Of a stretch of 64,000 nucleotides of DNA, positions 28,254 to 38,086 are shown in pieces. The DNA lies in contig NZ_CP047242.1 of assembly GCF_009856605.1 (NCBI RefSeq), forward strand, positions 370,001-434,000, written 5' to 3'. Position 1 is the stretch's first letter. Each line of letters starts with the position of its first letter. The stretch comes from Trichormus variabilis 0441 (lineage in GTDB: Bacteria; Cyanobacteriota; Cyanobacteriia; Cyanobacteriales; Nostocaceae). The notes under the pieces are model-generated. The model searched no databases. It was not told where the DNA came from and saw nothing but the letters and a program-made list of their open reading frames with translations. The position numbers and the translations under genes were made by a program.

Positions 28254-29726
28254 CTACAGATTTCCAAAACCTTTTTTCTTTTTGTCTTTGGGTTTTTTCT
28301 TCTTCGTGCCAGCGCCGCCGCCATTGTAGCCGCGCCAGCCAGGGGCTGCGGGACGGTTACCGCCACCACCGAACATATTACCCATTCCACCACCGCCACC
28401 GCCAAACATTCCGGGCATTCCTGGGAAATTACCTTGACCCATTTGCTGCATGAGCGATCGCATTTTTTGGAAATCAGCCACTAGTTTATTCACATCTGCT
28501 TCTTTATAACCAGAACCAGACGCAATCCGTCGTCGTCGGTTGGGGGAACTCGCTAATAAATCAGGGTCGCGGCGTTCTTGGATGGTCATGGAATTAATCA
28601 TCGCCTCACACCGCTTGAGTTGGGTTTCTCCCTGCTTTAGCTGATCATCTGAGAGTTTACCCATCCCCGGAATCATCTTCAGGAGACCACCCAGAGATCC
28701 CATATTTTTCAGCATCCGCAGTTGCTTGACAAAGTCGGTAAAGTCAAACTTCGCTGACAGGATTTTTTCCTGCATTTTCTCAGCATCAGCTAAGTCAAAC
28801 TCTTCCTGGGCTTTTTCTACCAAAGTCAGCACGTCACCCATACCCAATATTCGGGAAGCCATACGGTCTGGGTAAAATGGTTGTAGGGCTTCGACTTTTT
28901 CCCCCACACCCACAAACTTAATCGGCGCTCCCGAAATTTGCCGTACCGACAACGCCGCACCACCACGGCTATCACCATCCATCTTGGTAAGAATTGCTCC
29001 AGTAATACCTATTTGCTCATGAAAAGTACGGGTGAGGTTGGCAGCTTCTTGACCAGTCATGGAATCCACCACCAACAATGTTTCGTGGGGCTGGACGGTT
29101 TCTTTTATTCTGGCTAATTCCGCCATCATGTCTTCGTCAATTTGCAGACGACCTGCTGTATCAATGATGACTGTGTTCACGCCCTCTGCTTTGGCACGTT
29201 CCACACCTTGACGGGCAATTTCTACCGGGTCTGCATCACTTCCCAATTCAAATACTGGTACGTCAATTTGTTTACCTAGTGTCAGCAACTGGTCAATAGC
29301 GGCTGGACGATATACGTCTGTGGCTACTAACAAGCAACTGCGTTCTAGTTTCCGTAAATGTAAAGCTAATTTGGCGGTGGCTGTGGTTTTCCCAGTACCT
29401 TGTAAACCAGCCATCAAAACAATTGTGGGCTTTTGTTCCACTTCCGCCAGAGGAACATTTTCTTCCCCCATCACCTGCACCAGTTCATCGTAAACAATCT
29501 TGATGAACTGCTGGTCAGGTCGCACGCCGCTAATAACTTCGGCTCCCTGCGCCTTGGCTTCAACTTCGCTAATAAAATCTTTGACTACTTGGAGGTTAAC
29601 ATCTGCTTCCAACAGGGCGCGTCGCACTTCCCGCAAAGCATCTTGAATGTTAGATTCAGAAATTTTATCTTGCCCGCGCAGCTTTTTCCAGGCGGATTCT
29701 AAACGGTCTGCTAATGCGTCAAACAT
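28254..29726 (-). CDS. ffh: signal recognition particle protein Ffh (SRP54)
   Basis: GTPase that binds signal sequences together with SRP RNA and docks with FtsY. N-domain (about 1-90), G-domain with G1 GLQGTGKTTATAKLA (about 107), G3 DTAGR, G4 TKMDGD, and the methionine-rich M-domain (about 310-435; RRRRIASGSG). The C-terminus adds a long Gly/Met-rich segment (PGMPGMFGGGGGGMGNM) and a basic tail KKKKPKDKKKKGFGNL, usual for cyanobacteria. 490 residues. The SRP RNA gene was not found in the window. Confidence 0.97.
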   Translation of the reverse strand: MFDALADRLESAWKKLRGQDKISESNIQDALREVRRALLEADVNLQVVKDFISEVEAKAQGAEVISGVRPDQQFIKIVYDELVQVMGEENVPLAEVEQKPTIVLMAGLQGTGKTTATAKLALHLRKLERSCLLVATDVYRPAAIDQLLTLGKQIDVPVFELGSDADPVEIARQGVERAKAEGVNTVIIDTAGRLQIDEDMMAELARIKETVQPHETLLVVDSMTGQEAANLTRTFHEQIGITGAILTKMDGDSRGGAALSVRQISGAPIKFVGVGEKVEALQPFYPDRMASRILGMGDVLTLVEKAQEEFDLADAEKMQEKILSAKFDFTDFVKQLRMLKNMGSLGGLLKMIPGMGKLSDDQLKQGETQLKRCEAMINSMTIQERRDPDLLASSPNRRRRIASGSGYKEADVNKLVADFQKMRSLMQQMGQGNFPGMPGMFGGGGGGMGNMFGGGGNRPAAPGWRGYNGGGAGTKKKKPKDKKKKGFGNL

Positions 29727-29918
29727 ATCTTAGTTACAGTTATTGAGCCAATGAGGTGTCCGAACCAGCTAGAGAATGCGATTCAGGAATTTTTATAATG
29801 TGCTATTTACCAGCTTAGTAGTTTTTCCCGCGACTTGAGCAGGAGGATACTTACTTCTGTGTGGGAAGGGTAACCCTGTAAGAGAATTTTTTATGTTTCC
29901 ATAAGAACTTGTAATTTT

Positions 29919-30044
29919 ATAGGAATCTAATTTGATTATTGAAATTATTTAAATATCTGTAGGGTGGGCATTGCCCACCAAAGCCATGATACGGTAGGCG
30001 ATGCCCATCCTACGTATATTTCAAAAATCAAATATTAGTCCTAT
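29919..30044. mobile_element. MITE-like element, GTAGGGTGGGCAT family (126 bp)
   Basis: Ends ATAGGAATCTAATTTGATTA and, inverted, ATAGGACTAATATTTGATTT. Inside, GTAGGGTGGGCATTGCC faces GGCGATGCCCATCCTAC. No coding capacity. Related copies are at 60989-61106 and, partial, around 51889-51910. Confidence 0.7.
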
Positions 30045-30124
30045 AGGTTATCGGCTATTATGTTAGGCTTCTATAGTTAATTTTTTATGATAAATATCCG
30101 GACTGAAGCAGTAAAAATTACGTC

Positions 30125-31402
30125 ATGCAGCTTTCCCTATTTACTGATCCCATAAATTCATCTCTTGCACCAACAAATCTGACGAGTTCGCGTCATCCTA
30201 TCCACAGATTGGCAAATTTCATAGCTGGATATTCACCGGAGTTTGTCTCTGCGTGTATCCGAGAAGCTTGTTTATCCCCAGGGGATGCGGTTCTAGATCC
30301 GTTTGGCGGTTTAGGAACGACTCCGGTTCAAAGTTTACTCGACGGCTTCAGTTGCATTGTATGCGAAGCTAATCCTTATTTTGCCGATATTGCAGCAGCT
30401 AAATGTCAGGCTGCGGTTGGTAATGTGGAGCCTGATGAAATTTTTTCAAAATTACATCAATTAGGTCCATACGAAGGGGATCTAGCCTATATTTATTCAG
30501 TCGATGCCTTAAAGTTTCTTCAGAAGTTAATTCCAGAAATTCAACTGAGGTTCCTTGTAAGTGCAAGACTAAAAGAAATAGAAATTACCCCAAGAAATAA
30601 GCTATTTTACAGATTGGTAGTTTCTATTATCCTTGAACTCAGCAGTAAGTCTCAAACTGATGGCATCTACAAGGCACCTACAACCAAGAAAAAGTCAAGT
30701 TCATTTCCAGATGCCTTATCACGTATACAGTCACAAGTCATGGAAGATTTTCATTCAGTAGTTAACAGGCAGAATATTTACTGTGATTTTGTTAGAGGCT
30801 CTGCTCATCTTCTTAGCGAAAAACCTTCTTCTCTAGCATCTTTATGCGTTACATCTCCACCGTATCTTAACAATTTTGATTATGCAGAAATGAGTCGAAT
30901 GGAGTTGTATTTCTGGGGATATGCTAGTTCTTGGCGAGATATTACTAATCAAGTAAGAAGCATACTTATTCCAAACACGACTACTATTCCAACAGAAATC
31001 AAAAAAAATCATGAACTATACGCAAATCAACTAAGCCTCGAATTCAGGGAGTATTTAAGACCACTTGTAGAGGAGTTGAAAATCCTGAGAATTCAAAGGG
31101 CAGGAAAAAAAGAATACTATTCCCTCATCTTTCCTTATTTTGCTGGTATTAAAAAAGTATTTACTGAGTGTTTTAGACTTCTTAAACCTAATGCTGATAT
31201 TCATGTAGTTGTTGGTGATGCTTATCTTTATGGAGTGCATATTCCAACAGGTCAACTCACTCTAGAATTATTACAAGAAATAGGTTTTGTCGGAATGGAA
31301 ACAAAACTTTTAAGAACTAGAGGAAGTCGTTGGATTTTATCAAAACGTGAAGGTGCTGGTACGCCAATTGGGGAGTATTGGATCTATGGAAGAAGACCTT
31401 GA
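30125..31402 (+). CDS. DNA methyltransferase (amino-MTase type), likely R-M system
   Basis: A 425-residue S-adenosylmethionine-dependent DNA methyltransferase. SAM-binding motif I is LDPFGGLGTT (57-66), followed by IVCEANPYF. The catalytic motif CVTSPPYLNNFDYAEMSRME (begins about 240) is the SPPY type common in N4-cytosine and some N6-adenine enzymes. Motif I precedes the catalytic motif by about 175 residues, leaving room for a target-recognition domain between them. AT content is higher than in neighbours. It overlaps the next gene by 17 nt. Target site cannot be predicted. Confidence 0.85.
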   Translation: MQLSLFTDPINSSLAPTNLTSSRHPIHRLANFIAGYSPEFVSACIREACLSPGDAVLDPFGGLGTTPVQSLLDGFSCIVCEANPYFADIAAAKCQAAVGNVEPDEIFSKLHQLGPYEGDLAYIYSVDALKFLQKLIPEIQLRFLVSARLKEIEITPRNKLFYRLVVSIILELSSKSQTDGIYKAPTTKKKSSSFPDALSRIQSQVMEDFHSVVNRQNIYCDFVRGSAHLLSEKPSSLASLCVTSPPYLNNFDYAEMSRMELYFWGYASSWRDITNQVRSILIPNTTTIPTEIKKNHELYANQLSLEFREYLRPLVEELKILRIQRAGKKEYYSLIFPYFAGIKKVFTECFRLLKPNADIHVVVGDAYLYGVHIPTGQLTLELLQEIGFVGMETKLLRTRGSRWILSKREGAGTPIGEYWIYGRRP

Positions 31403-32462
31403 TTTATCTGAAAATATCGAAGCTGCATCTGCGGAGCTTACGACTCTTTATCAGGTAGCTGCTGATGCTATGAAAGATTATATTGAAATCTATCTTGCGC
31501 TGAGTAAACAGTCTGATGGGTTTTCAAATATTAACAATCTTGACTTAACTTCTCGTAACAGGCGTTTGGTAGTTATACATGGACTTTCGTTAGAGTTAGA
31601 TCCAGATACTTCGACTCCAGAGGAAATTAAACGTGAAGCTGAACGAATGCTAGCGATAGCTCTTGATACAGAGTCAGCAATTACGGCAGGAGTATATGAA
31701 AAAATGCGTCTCTTCGCAAGCTCTTTAGTAGATCAGCTATTTGAACAAACGGATGAACTTAATTCATTATCATCGGAATATTTGTCAGCAAATCCAGGAT
31801 TTTTGCCGTTTTTCCAGCAGTTGGCGGGGCTTAGAAGTAAATCAGAGTTAAAGAGAGAAGTAGGAAATGCCTCTGACAATAGTATTTCTAAAGCGGTTGC
31901 AGAGAGAATATTAGAGCGCATTATACGTAACTTGAGAATTCGCACTTTTTCCAAAGAGAAACTATTACAAGCTGTTGAGCCTACTTTAGAAGGAATAGTC
32001 AGGGATCTCGTAGGAAAAGTGTTATTGGAAAATATAGTTGCTGATGCTTTATCTGATTTACAAGTTCCTTTCATGCGTGAATCAGAGTATCAAAGCCTTA
32101 AAGGAGTGATTTATGATTTCCGCGCTGATTTTGTGATACCAGACGCACAAAATCCAATTGCTTTTATCGAGGTGCGAAAAAGCTCTACACGACATGCGTC
32201 ACTCTATGCCAAGGATAAGATGTTTTCAGCGATTAATTGGAAAGGAAAAAATAAAAGGCTTTTGGGTATTTTGGTTGTGGAAGGACCTTGGACAAGAGAA
32301 ACTCTTCGCGTCATGGCAAATGTGTTTGATTACGTTACACCTTTAACTCGTGTTTCCCAAGTTGCAGAAGCTATCAGAGCATATCTAGATGGGGATAAAA
32401 CGAGACTGAAGTGGTTAGTTAATTTCAGTATTGAAGAAGCAGACCACGACAACATAACCTAA
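31386..32462 (+). CDS. putative restriction endonuclease (PD-(D/E)XK-like)
   Basis: About 358 residues, starting at the ATG (31386) inside the methyltransferase end. The N-terminal two thirds are helical (EIKREAERMLAIALDTES) without recognised domain. Near 245-270, DFRADFVIPD followed by FIEVRKSS fits the D-x(n)-ExK-like nuclease core, with downstream YAKDKMFSAINWKGK and LLGILVVEGPW. Tight overlap with a methyltransferase gene is the main reason to call it the cognate nuclease. Family and specificity are not recognised. Confidence 0.7.
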   Translation: MEEDLDLSENIEAASAELTTLYQVAADAMKDYIEIYLALSKQSDGFSNINNLDLTSRNRRLVVIHGLSLELDPDTSTPEEIKREAERMLAIALDTESAITAGVYEKMRLFASSLVDQLFEQTDELNSLSSEYLSANPGFLPFFQQLAGLRSKSELKREVGNASDNSISKAVAERILERIIRNLRIRTFSKEKLLQAVEPTLEGIVRDLVGKVLLENIVADALSDLQVPFMRESEYQSLKGVIYDFRADFVIPDAQNPIAFIEVRKSSTRHASLYAKDKMFSAINWKGKNKRLLGILVVEGPWTRETLRVMANVFDYVTPLTRVSQVAEAIRAYLDGDKTRLKWLVNFSIEEADHDNIT

Positions 32463-32571
32463 AAATTCTTATGTACCCATTGGGCTAACTGCTTCATATC
32501 CGTAATTTTATCGACATCACTCTGAGTTTTAGTTAATTAGATTAATTTTTATTTAAAGGAATTAGAGTTTA

Positions 32572-32614
32572 GTATCAAAAATAACAATTCAGTGGTTAAA
32601 TATCAAACTAATAT
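32572..32614 (+). promoter_or_regulatory. NtcA-type promoter of urtABCDE
   Basis: GTA-N8-AAC (32572-32585, consensus GTA-N8-TAC with one change) is followed 23 nt later by TAATAT (32609-32614, TAN3T -10 form), the class II NtcA layout. Known biology: urt genes in Anabaena are activated by NtcA under nitrogen limitation. The site is a sequence match only. Confidence 0.6.
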
Positions 32615-32686
32615 CACAATCTAAAGCTTGACCTTGTGAACTCTCAGGGAGCTAGCTGATTCATCACGGGGAAATTTAACCAAGAT

Positions 32687-34003
32687 ATGAGTAGACGAAT
32701 TAACCGACGCAGATTTTTAATTTACGGCTCTGCAACTATTGGTAGCAGCATCTTACTGAAGGCTTGCGCTAATAACACCCCAAATGCTACAAACAGTCCA
32801 AGCACCTCTGGGAATGCTTCTCCTGTGGCTGCTAGTGGTGGTAACACGATCAAAATAGGTATTCTGCACTCTCTCAGTGGCACAATGTCTATCAGTGAAA
32901 AAAGCGTTGTAGATGCTGAGAAATTAGCTATCAAAGAAATTAACGCGGCTGGCGGTGTTTTAGGTAAACAAATTGAAGCCATTGTTGAGGATGGTGCTTC
33001 TAACTGGGATACTTTTAGAGAAAAAGCTACCAAGTTGATTGATCAAGATAAAGTAGCTGTAGTTTTTGGTTGTTGGACTTCAGCTAGCCGCAAAAATGTG
33101 AAGCCAGTATTTGAAAGTAAAGACCATATGCTGTGGTATCCCGTGCAGTATGAAGGTCAAGAGTGTTCTAAAAACATTTTTTACACAGGTGCAGCACCAA
33201 ATCAACAAATTGAACCTTCTGTTGATTGGTTGTTAAAAAATAAGGGCAAGGAATTCTTTTTAGTCGGCTCAGACTATGTTTTCCCTCGGACGGCTAACAC
33301 TATTATCAAAGCCCAATTAGAAGCTTTAGGTGGAAAAACAGTTGGTGAAGATTATTTACCATTAGGTAATACAGAAGTTACACCAATTATCACCAAAATT
33401 AAACAAACATTACCCAATGGTGGGGTAATTTATAACACTTTAAATGGTGATAGTAACGTAGCTTTCTTCAAACAGTTAAAAGGTGCTGGATTAACACCGG
33501 ATAAATACCCTTCTATGTCTGTAAGTATTGCCGAAGAAGAAGTTAAAGCAATCGGTGTTGAGTATTTAAAAGGTCACTATGCTGCTTGGAATTATTTCCA
33601 AACAGTAGATACTCCTGCTAATAAGAAATTTGTTGAAGCTTTTAAGAAAGAATATGGTGCAGACCGGGTAACAAATGACCCGATGGAAGCTGCATATATC
33701 GCTGTGTATTTGTGGAAGCAAGCAGTAGAAAAAGCGGGTAGTCCTGATTTAGCTAAAGTGCGGGCGGCGGCTTATGGTCAAACCATAGATGCACCTGAAG
33801 GAAAGGTGACAGTTAATGCTAATCATCACATATCTAAAGTTGTGCGGATTGGTGAAGTTAGAGATGATGGTTTGTTTGATATTGTTTATGCTACGCCTGC
33901 GCCAGTTGAGCCAGTCCCTTGGAATCAATTTGTGAAGGAAACGAAAGGATTTGCTTGCGATTGGTCAGATCCAGCTAAGGGTGGTAAGTACAAAAAAGCT
34001 TAA
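32687..34003 (+). CDS. urtA: urea ABC transporter, substrate-binding protein
   Basis: Periplasmic urea/short-amide binding protein. The 438-residue precursor has a twin-arginine-like N-region ([13 protein letters not shown]) and a lipobox ending LLKAC, so it is probably a lipoprotein. The mature part is a type I periplasmic binding fold ([47 protein letters not shown]) characteristic of UrtA. First gene of urtABCDE. The spacer to urtB (117 bp) carries TCATTAG-type heptamer repeats (34009-34045). Confidence 0.95.
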   Translation: MSRRINRRRFLIYGSATIGSSILLKACANNTPNATNSPSTSGNASPVAASGGNTIKIGILHSLSGTMSISEKSVVDAEKLAIKEINAAGGVLGKQIEAIVEDGASNWDTFREKATKLIDQDKVAVVFGCWTSASRKNVKPVFESKDHMLWYPVQYEGQECSKNIFYTGAAPNQQIEPSVDWLLKNKGKEFFLVGSDYVFPRTANTIIKAQLEALGGKTVGEDYLPLGNTEVTPIITKIKQTLPNGGVIYNTLNGDSNVAFFKQLKGAGLTPDKYPSMSVSIAEEEVKAIGVEYLKGHYAAWNYFQTVDTPANKKFVEAFKKEYGADRVTNDPMEAAYIAVYLWKQAVEKAGSPDLAKVRAAAYGQTIDAPEGKVTVNANHHISKVVRIGEVRDDGLFDIVYATPAPVEPVPWNQFVKETKGFACDWSDPAKGGKYKKA

Positions 34004-34120
34004 TTAGTCAATGGTCAATGGTCATTAGTCATTAGTTAATAGTCAAGATTGTTACTTTTGACTGTTGACCTTGGACTTTTGACTCTTGATTGAAAATAAG
34101 CCTATAGCTGGTGAATAAAA

Positions 34121-35281
34121 ATGTTAACAGGTTTTTTGGATGCTGTATTTAATGGTATTAGCATCGGTTCTGTGCTATTAATTGCCGCCTTGGGATTAGC
34201 CATTATTTTTGGCTTGATGGGGGTGATTAATATGGCGCATGGCGAATTGATGATGTTTGGGGCTTATACAACATTTGTTGTACAGAATGGCTGTAAACAA
34301 TTGGGCGGTTTTTGGTTTGAGATTTATATATTTCTGGCGTTAATTATTGCTTTCTTTTTCACTGCATTTATTGGATTAATTCTGGAAAGAGGTGTGATTC
34401 GTCACCTCTATGGAAGACCTCTAGAAACGTTGTTAGCAACTTGGGGCGTAAGTTTAATTTTCCAACAGTTTGTCCGTAGTGTGAATTGGGTTTTAGTAAT
34501 TGGCTTGGGCTTGTTTTCTCTGTTGTTTTTTGGGGGGTTATGGGTTTTAAATTCCCGGACAAATTTAGAGAGAATTCGTAATTGGGTTGTGGCGGTGATT
34601 TTCTTGCTATCTTTGGGGGTGACAATCACCACAGGTAACTTATTAAGTCAAACTTATCAGCTAGCAGTAACCCAACCTTGGTTTGGGGCGCAAAATGTTG
34701 ATGTGACTGCGCCTAGATGGTTACAAACCGGCGTATCTTTAGGTGGGGTACAATTACCATTCGCCAGGTTATTTATTATTGCTTTGACAATAATTTGTGT
34801 GGGGGGAATTTATCTATTTTTACAGCGTTCTAGCTGGGGATTAAGAATTCGGGCTGTGACACAAAACCGGAGTATGAGTGCTTGTTTGGGTATCCCCACC
34901 GAAAAAGTTGATGCGATTACCTTTGCTTTGGGTTCTGGTTTGGCGGGTGTGGCTGGGTGTGCGATTAGTTTGCTTGGTTCTGTGGGGCCAAATACCGGAC
35001 AAAATTATATTATCGATACTTTCATGGTGGTGGTTGTTGGGGGTGTGGGTAACTTAGCGGGTACTATTGTCGCTGCTTTGGGAATTGGGACAGCTAACTT
35101 TTTAATTGGTTCTGGGACTATAGCTTTGTTGTCAACTCCTGTGAAACCTCTAGCAGATTTCTTGACGTTTTTTGCCACCACAAGTATGGCTAAAGTAATG
35201 GTATTTGTGTTGATTATTTTATTTCTACAGTGGAAGCCGGCGGGGATTTTTCCGCAGAAGGGACGTAGTGTTGATGTTTAA
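34121..35281 (+). CDS. urtB: urea ABC transporter permease UrtB
   Basis: LivH-type inner-membrane permease, 386 residues. Early motif ALGLAIIFGLMGVINMAHGE (21-40) and later GLRIRAVTQNRSMSACLGI and FMVVVVGGVGNLAGTI are family hallmarks. A region of about 50 residues around 125-175 adds two extra hydrophobic segments, longer than in LivH but usual for UrtB. Works with UrtC. Confidence 0.95.
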   Translation: MLTGFLDAVFNGISIGSVLLIAALGLAIIFGLMGVINMAHGELMMFGAYTTFVVQNGCKQLGGFWFEIYIFLALIIAFFFTAFIGLILERGVIRHLYGRPLETLLATWGVSLIFQQFVRSVNWVLVIGLGLFSLLFFGGLWVLNSRTNLERIRNWVVAVIFLLSLGVTITTGNLLSQTYQLAVTQPWFGAQNVDVTAPRWLQTGVSLGGVQLPFARLFIIALTIICVGGIYLFLQRSSWGLRIRAVTQNRSMSACLGIPTEKVDAITFALGSGLAGVAGCAISLLGSVGPNTGQNYIIDTFMVVVVGGVGNLAGTIVAALGIGTANFLIGSGTIALLSTPVKPLADFLTFFATTSMAKVMVFVLIILFLQWKPAGIFPQKGRSVDV

Positions 35282-35320
35282 TTTTTTTAATCTCACGCAG
35301 AGACGCGGAGGGCGCAGAGA

Positions 35321-36439
35321 ATGAAGCAGGGAGGACGGTTGATATTAGTTGAGGTTGGGGTGGTGGTAGCGATCGCTCTCTTCCTCATTCTAATTATGCC
35401 ATTGGTGTTGTCAGAGTTTCGCTTGAATTTGTTGGGGCGATTTTTGTCACTGGCGATTGTGGCTTTAGGGATTGATTTGATTTGGGGTTACACTGGCTTA
35501 CTCAGTTTGGGACACGGGATTTTCTTTGGGTTGGGTGGATACGCGATCGCTATGTACCTGAAGTTGCAAATCCCAGAGGGTGAGTTACCTGATTTTATGG
35601 GATTGTATGGGGTGACGGAACTTCCTTGGTTTTGGCGACCTTTTTATTCTTTCCCCATAGCGGTAGCGACTGTAGTGATAGTTCCAGGGTTGCTGGCGGG
35701 GTTATTAGGATATTTGGTATTTCGCAACCGGATTAAGGGCGTTTATTTTTCAATTTTGACCCAAGCTGCAATTATTGTGTTTTTCAATTTTTTTAACGGT
35801 CAACAGCAATTTTTTAATGGGACAAATGGGCTAATAGATTTTACAACTTTGTTTGGTGCAACTGTCAGCGACCCAAAAACAAAATTTATTTTCTACACTC
35901 TCACCGTCTTGTTTCTTGCTGCTACCTACGGGATTTGTCGCTGGTTGACTAGTGGACGCTTTGGACGACTGTTAATTGCAATTCGAGACGATGAAAGTCG
36001 TGTAAGGTTCTCTGGCTATGACCCCACAGATTTTAAAACATTAGTGTTTGCCGTTTCTGGTGCGATCGCTGGTATTGCAGGAGCATTTTACACCCTGCAA
36101 AGTGGTTCTGTCTCCCCTAGAGCTATGGATATCGCTTTTTCCATTGAAATGGTGATTTGGGTAGCTGTGGGTGGACGTGCTACATTAATCGGGGCAGTTT
36201 TGGGAACTTTATTAGTTAATTATGCCCGTGCTTTTTTGAGTGAACAATTTGCTGAAATCTGGCTATTTTTCCAAGGTGCATTATTTTTAATTGTTGTGAC
36301 CGTCCTTCCTGATGGCTTAGTAGGATGGTTGCGTAGCCAAAATATTCCTTTTCTCAAACGCCCTCAACAAATTGCTACATATCCCAGTTTGGAAGAAGAC
36401 CCAGAAGTACAACATGAACGCCAAAATCTTGGAAACTGA
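35321..36439 (+). CDS. urtC: urea ABC transporter permease UrtC
   Basis: LivM-type permease, 372 residues, with GIDLIWGYTGLLSLGHGIFF (about 50-69), the cytoplasmic EAA-like loop (RDDESRVRFSGYDPTDFKTL) and GRATLIGAVLGTLLVNY. The Shine-Dalgarno sequence GGAGGG lies inside an ACGCAGAGACGCGGAG-type dispersed repeat (35293-35319). The 3' end overlaps urtD by 26 nt. Confidence 0.95.
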   Translation: MKQGGRLILVEVGVVVAIALFLILIMPLVLSEFRLNLLGRFLSLAIVALGIDLIWGYTGLLSLGHGIFFGLGGYAIAMYLKLQIPEGELPDFMGLYGVTELPWFWRPFYSFPIAVATVVIVPGLLAGLLGYLVFRNRIKGVYFSILTQAAIIVFFNFFNGQQQFFNGTNGLIDFTTLFGATVSDPKTKFIFYTLTVLFLAATYGICRWLTSGRFGRLLIAIRDDESRVRFSGYDPTDFKTLVFAVSGAIAGIAGAFYTLQSGSVSPRAMDIAFSIEMVIWVAVGGRATLIGAVLGTLLVNYARAFLSEQFAEIWLFFQGALFLIVVTVLPDGLVGWLRSQNIPFLKRPQQIATYPSLEEDPEVQHERQNLGN

Positions 36440-37154
36440 AAATGTTACTGTGAGCTTTGATGGTTTTAAAGCTCTCAACCAACTAAATTTTAGTATGGAT
36501 GTGGGGGAATTGCGAGTAGTAATTGGCCCTAATGGTGCGGGTAAAACCACATTTTTGGATGTAATTACAGGGAAAGTCCAACCAACGATAGGCAGAGTTT
36601 TATTCAAAGGCAAAAACCTGCGTTCTTTACGTGAACATCAAATTGCGCGGCGGGGAATCGGGCGCAAATTCCAAACACCTAGAGTTTATCTCAATCTCAC
36701 GCCACGGGAAAATTTGGAAATTACCAGTAACCGAAATAAAAATGTTTTTTCTACATTATTTGGGCGTTCTCAACCTACGGAAGAAAATAGTATTAAAGGT
36801 TTATTAGAAACCATTGGCTTAACTCCTAAAGCAGATATACCCGCAGCTTTGTTATCTCATGGAGAAAAGCAACGCTTAGAAATTGGAATGTTAGTTGGAC
36901 AATCCCCAGATTTATTACTTGTGGATGAACCAGTTGCAGGTTTAACTGATGAAGAAACGTATAATATTGGCGAGTTACTTTTAACATTAGCGCAGAGTCA
37001 TTCCATTTTAGTAATTGAACATGATATGGAATTTGTCCGTCAAATCGCTAAAAAAGTCACAGTTTTACATGAAGGTTCGGTACTTTGTGAAGGTAATTTT
37101 GAGGAAGTGCAAAGTGACCCTCGTGTTGTTGAAGTTTATTTAGGACAACAATGA
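36414..37154 (+). CDS. urtD: urea ABC transporter ATP-binding protein UrtD
   Basis: LivG-type ATPase, about 246 residues. Walker A GPNGAGKTT, signature LLSHGEKQRLEIGMLV, Walker B LLLVDEPVAGLTDEE and H-loop VIEHDMEFV. The LSHGE form of the signature is typical of UrtD. Start chosen at the ATG (36414) before NAKILETENV, overlapping urtC. Confidence 0.95.
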   Translation: MNAKILETENVTVSFDGFKALNQLNFSMDVGELRVVIGPNGAGKTTFLDVITGKVQPTIGRVLFKGKNLRSLREHQIARRGIGRKFQTPRVYLNLTPRENLEITSNRNKNVFSTLFGRSQPTEENSIKGLLETIGLTPKADIPAALLSHGEKQRLEIGMLVGQSPDLLLVDEPVAGLTDEETYNIGELLLTLAQSHSILVIEHDMEFVRQIAKKVTVLHEGSVLCEGNFEEVQSDPRVVEVYLGQQ

Positions 37155-37192
37155 GGGATGTGGGGGTGTAGGGGTGGTGGAATCAAGACAAC

Positions 37193-37245
37193 AGACGCGA
37201 TTAATCATATATCTAACAATTGTACAGACGCGATTAATCGCGTCT
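37193..37245. repeat. AGACGCGATTAATCGCGTCT palindrome and half-copy
   Basis: A perfect 20-bp palindrome at 37226-37245 is preceded by a half-copy AGACGCGATTAATC (37193-37206). It lies between urtD and urtE and could form a hairpin that lowers urtE expression or stabilises upstream mRNA. Confidence 0.7.
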
Positions 37246-37255
37246 CTGAACCAAT

Positions 37256-37954
37256 ATGCTAAATATTTCTAACCTTAACGTTTACTATGGCGAAAGCCAT
37301 ATTCTCCGCAACGTAGATTTAACTGTACCAAATGGGCAAATGATCTGCCTAATTGGACGTAATGGCGTAGGTAAAACAACCTTACTTAAAACAATTATGG
37401 GGTTACTGAAACCTCGCAGTGGCACTATTAACTTAGCCGGGAATTTAATTAACTCCAAATCACCAGATCAAAGGGCGAAAATGGGGATAGGTTATGTTCC
37501 CCAAGGACGAGATATTATTCCGCGTTTGACAGTTAAAGAAAATCTGTTACTGGGGTTGGAAGCTAGACAAAAACAGGTAAAAAAAGCTGAAATTCCGGAA
37601 GAAATTTTTGGCTTATTTCCTGTGTTGAAAACTATGTTATCGCGGATGGGTGGTGATTTAAGTGGTGGACAACAGCAACAACTGGCGATCGCTCGTGCTT
37701 TAATGGGACAGCCTCAATTATTGGTTTTGGATGAACCTACAGAAGGGATTCAACCCTCAATCATCCTGGAAATTGAAGCAGCCGTCCGTCGCATTATTGA
37801 AACTACAGGCATTTCTGTTTTACTTGTAGAACAACATTTACACTTTGTCCGTCAGGCTGATTACTATTACGCTATGCAAAAGGGGGCTATTGTTGCATCT
37901 GGTTCTACTGATGAACTGAGTCAGGATGTGATTCAACGGTTTTTGGCAGTTTAG
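37256..37954 (+). CDS. urtE: urea ABC transporter ATP-binding protein UrtE
   Basis: LivF-type ATPase, 232 residues. Walker A GRNGVGKTTLL (34-44), signature LSGGQQQQLAIARALMG, Walker B LLVLDEPTEGIQPS, H-loop LLVEQHLHFV. Together with UrtD it powers the UrtBC channel. Last gene of the urt group. About 100 bp of palindromic repeat separates it from urtD. Confidence 0.95.
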   Translation: MLNISNLNVYYGESHILRNVDLTVPNGQMICLIGRNGVGKTTLLKTIMGLLKPRSGTINLAGNLINSKSPDQRAKMGIGYVPQGRDIIPRLTVKENLLLGLEARQKQVKKAEIPEEIFGLFPVLKTMLSRMGGDLSGGQQQQLAIARALMGQPQLLVLDEPTEGIQPSIILEIEAAVRRIIETTGISVLLVEQHLHFVRQADYYYAMQKGAIVASGSTDELSQDVIQRFLAV

Positions 37955-38086
37955 CTCACGCAGTACCGCTAAGGCGGAACCCGCAGGGTGGCGTGAAGAC
38001 GCAGAGAGGATGAATCAATTCAAAATTCAAAATAAAGAGTTTGAAATTTCAGCACATCAAATTTCATCTCCTGATTAAGTAACGCC

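Noticed and set aside
29727..29918. SRP RNA gene next to ffh
   Set aside because: A GGAAGGGTAAC stretch is present, but the conserved SRP RNA helix 8 loop and pairing could not be found.
30125..32462. Assigning the R-M pair to a known enzyme such as AvaI, AvaII or AvaIII
   Set aside because: The names are plausible for this genus, but nothing in the sequence I can read identifies the recognition site.
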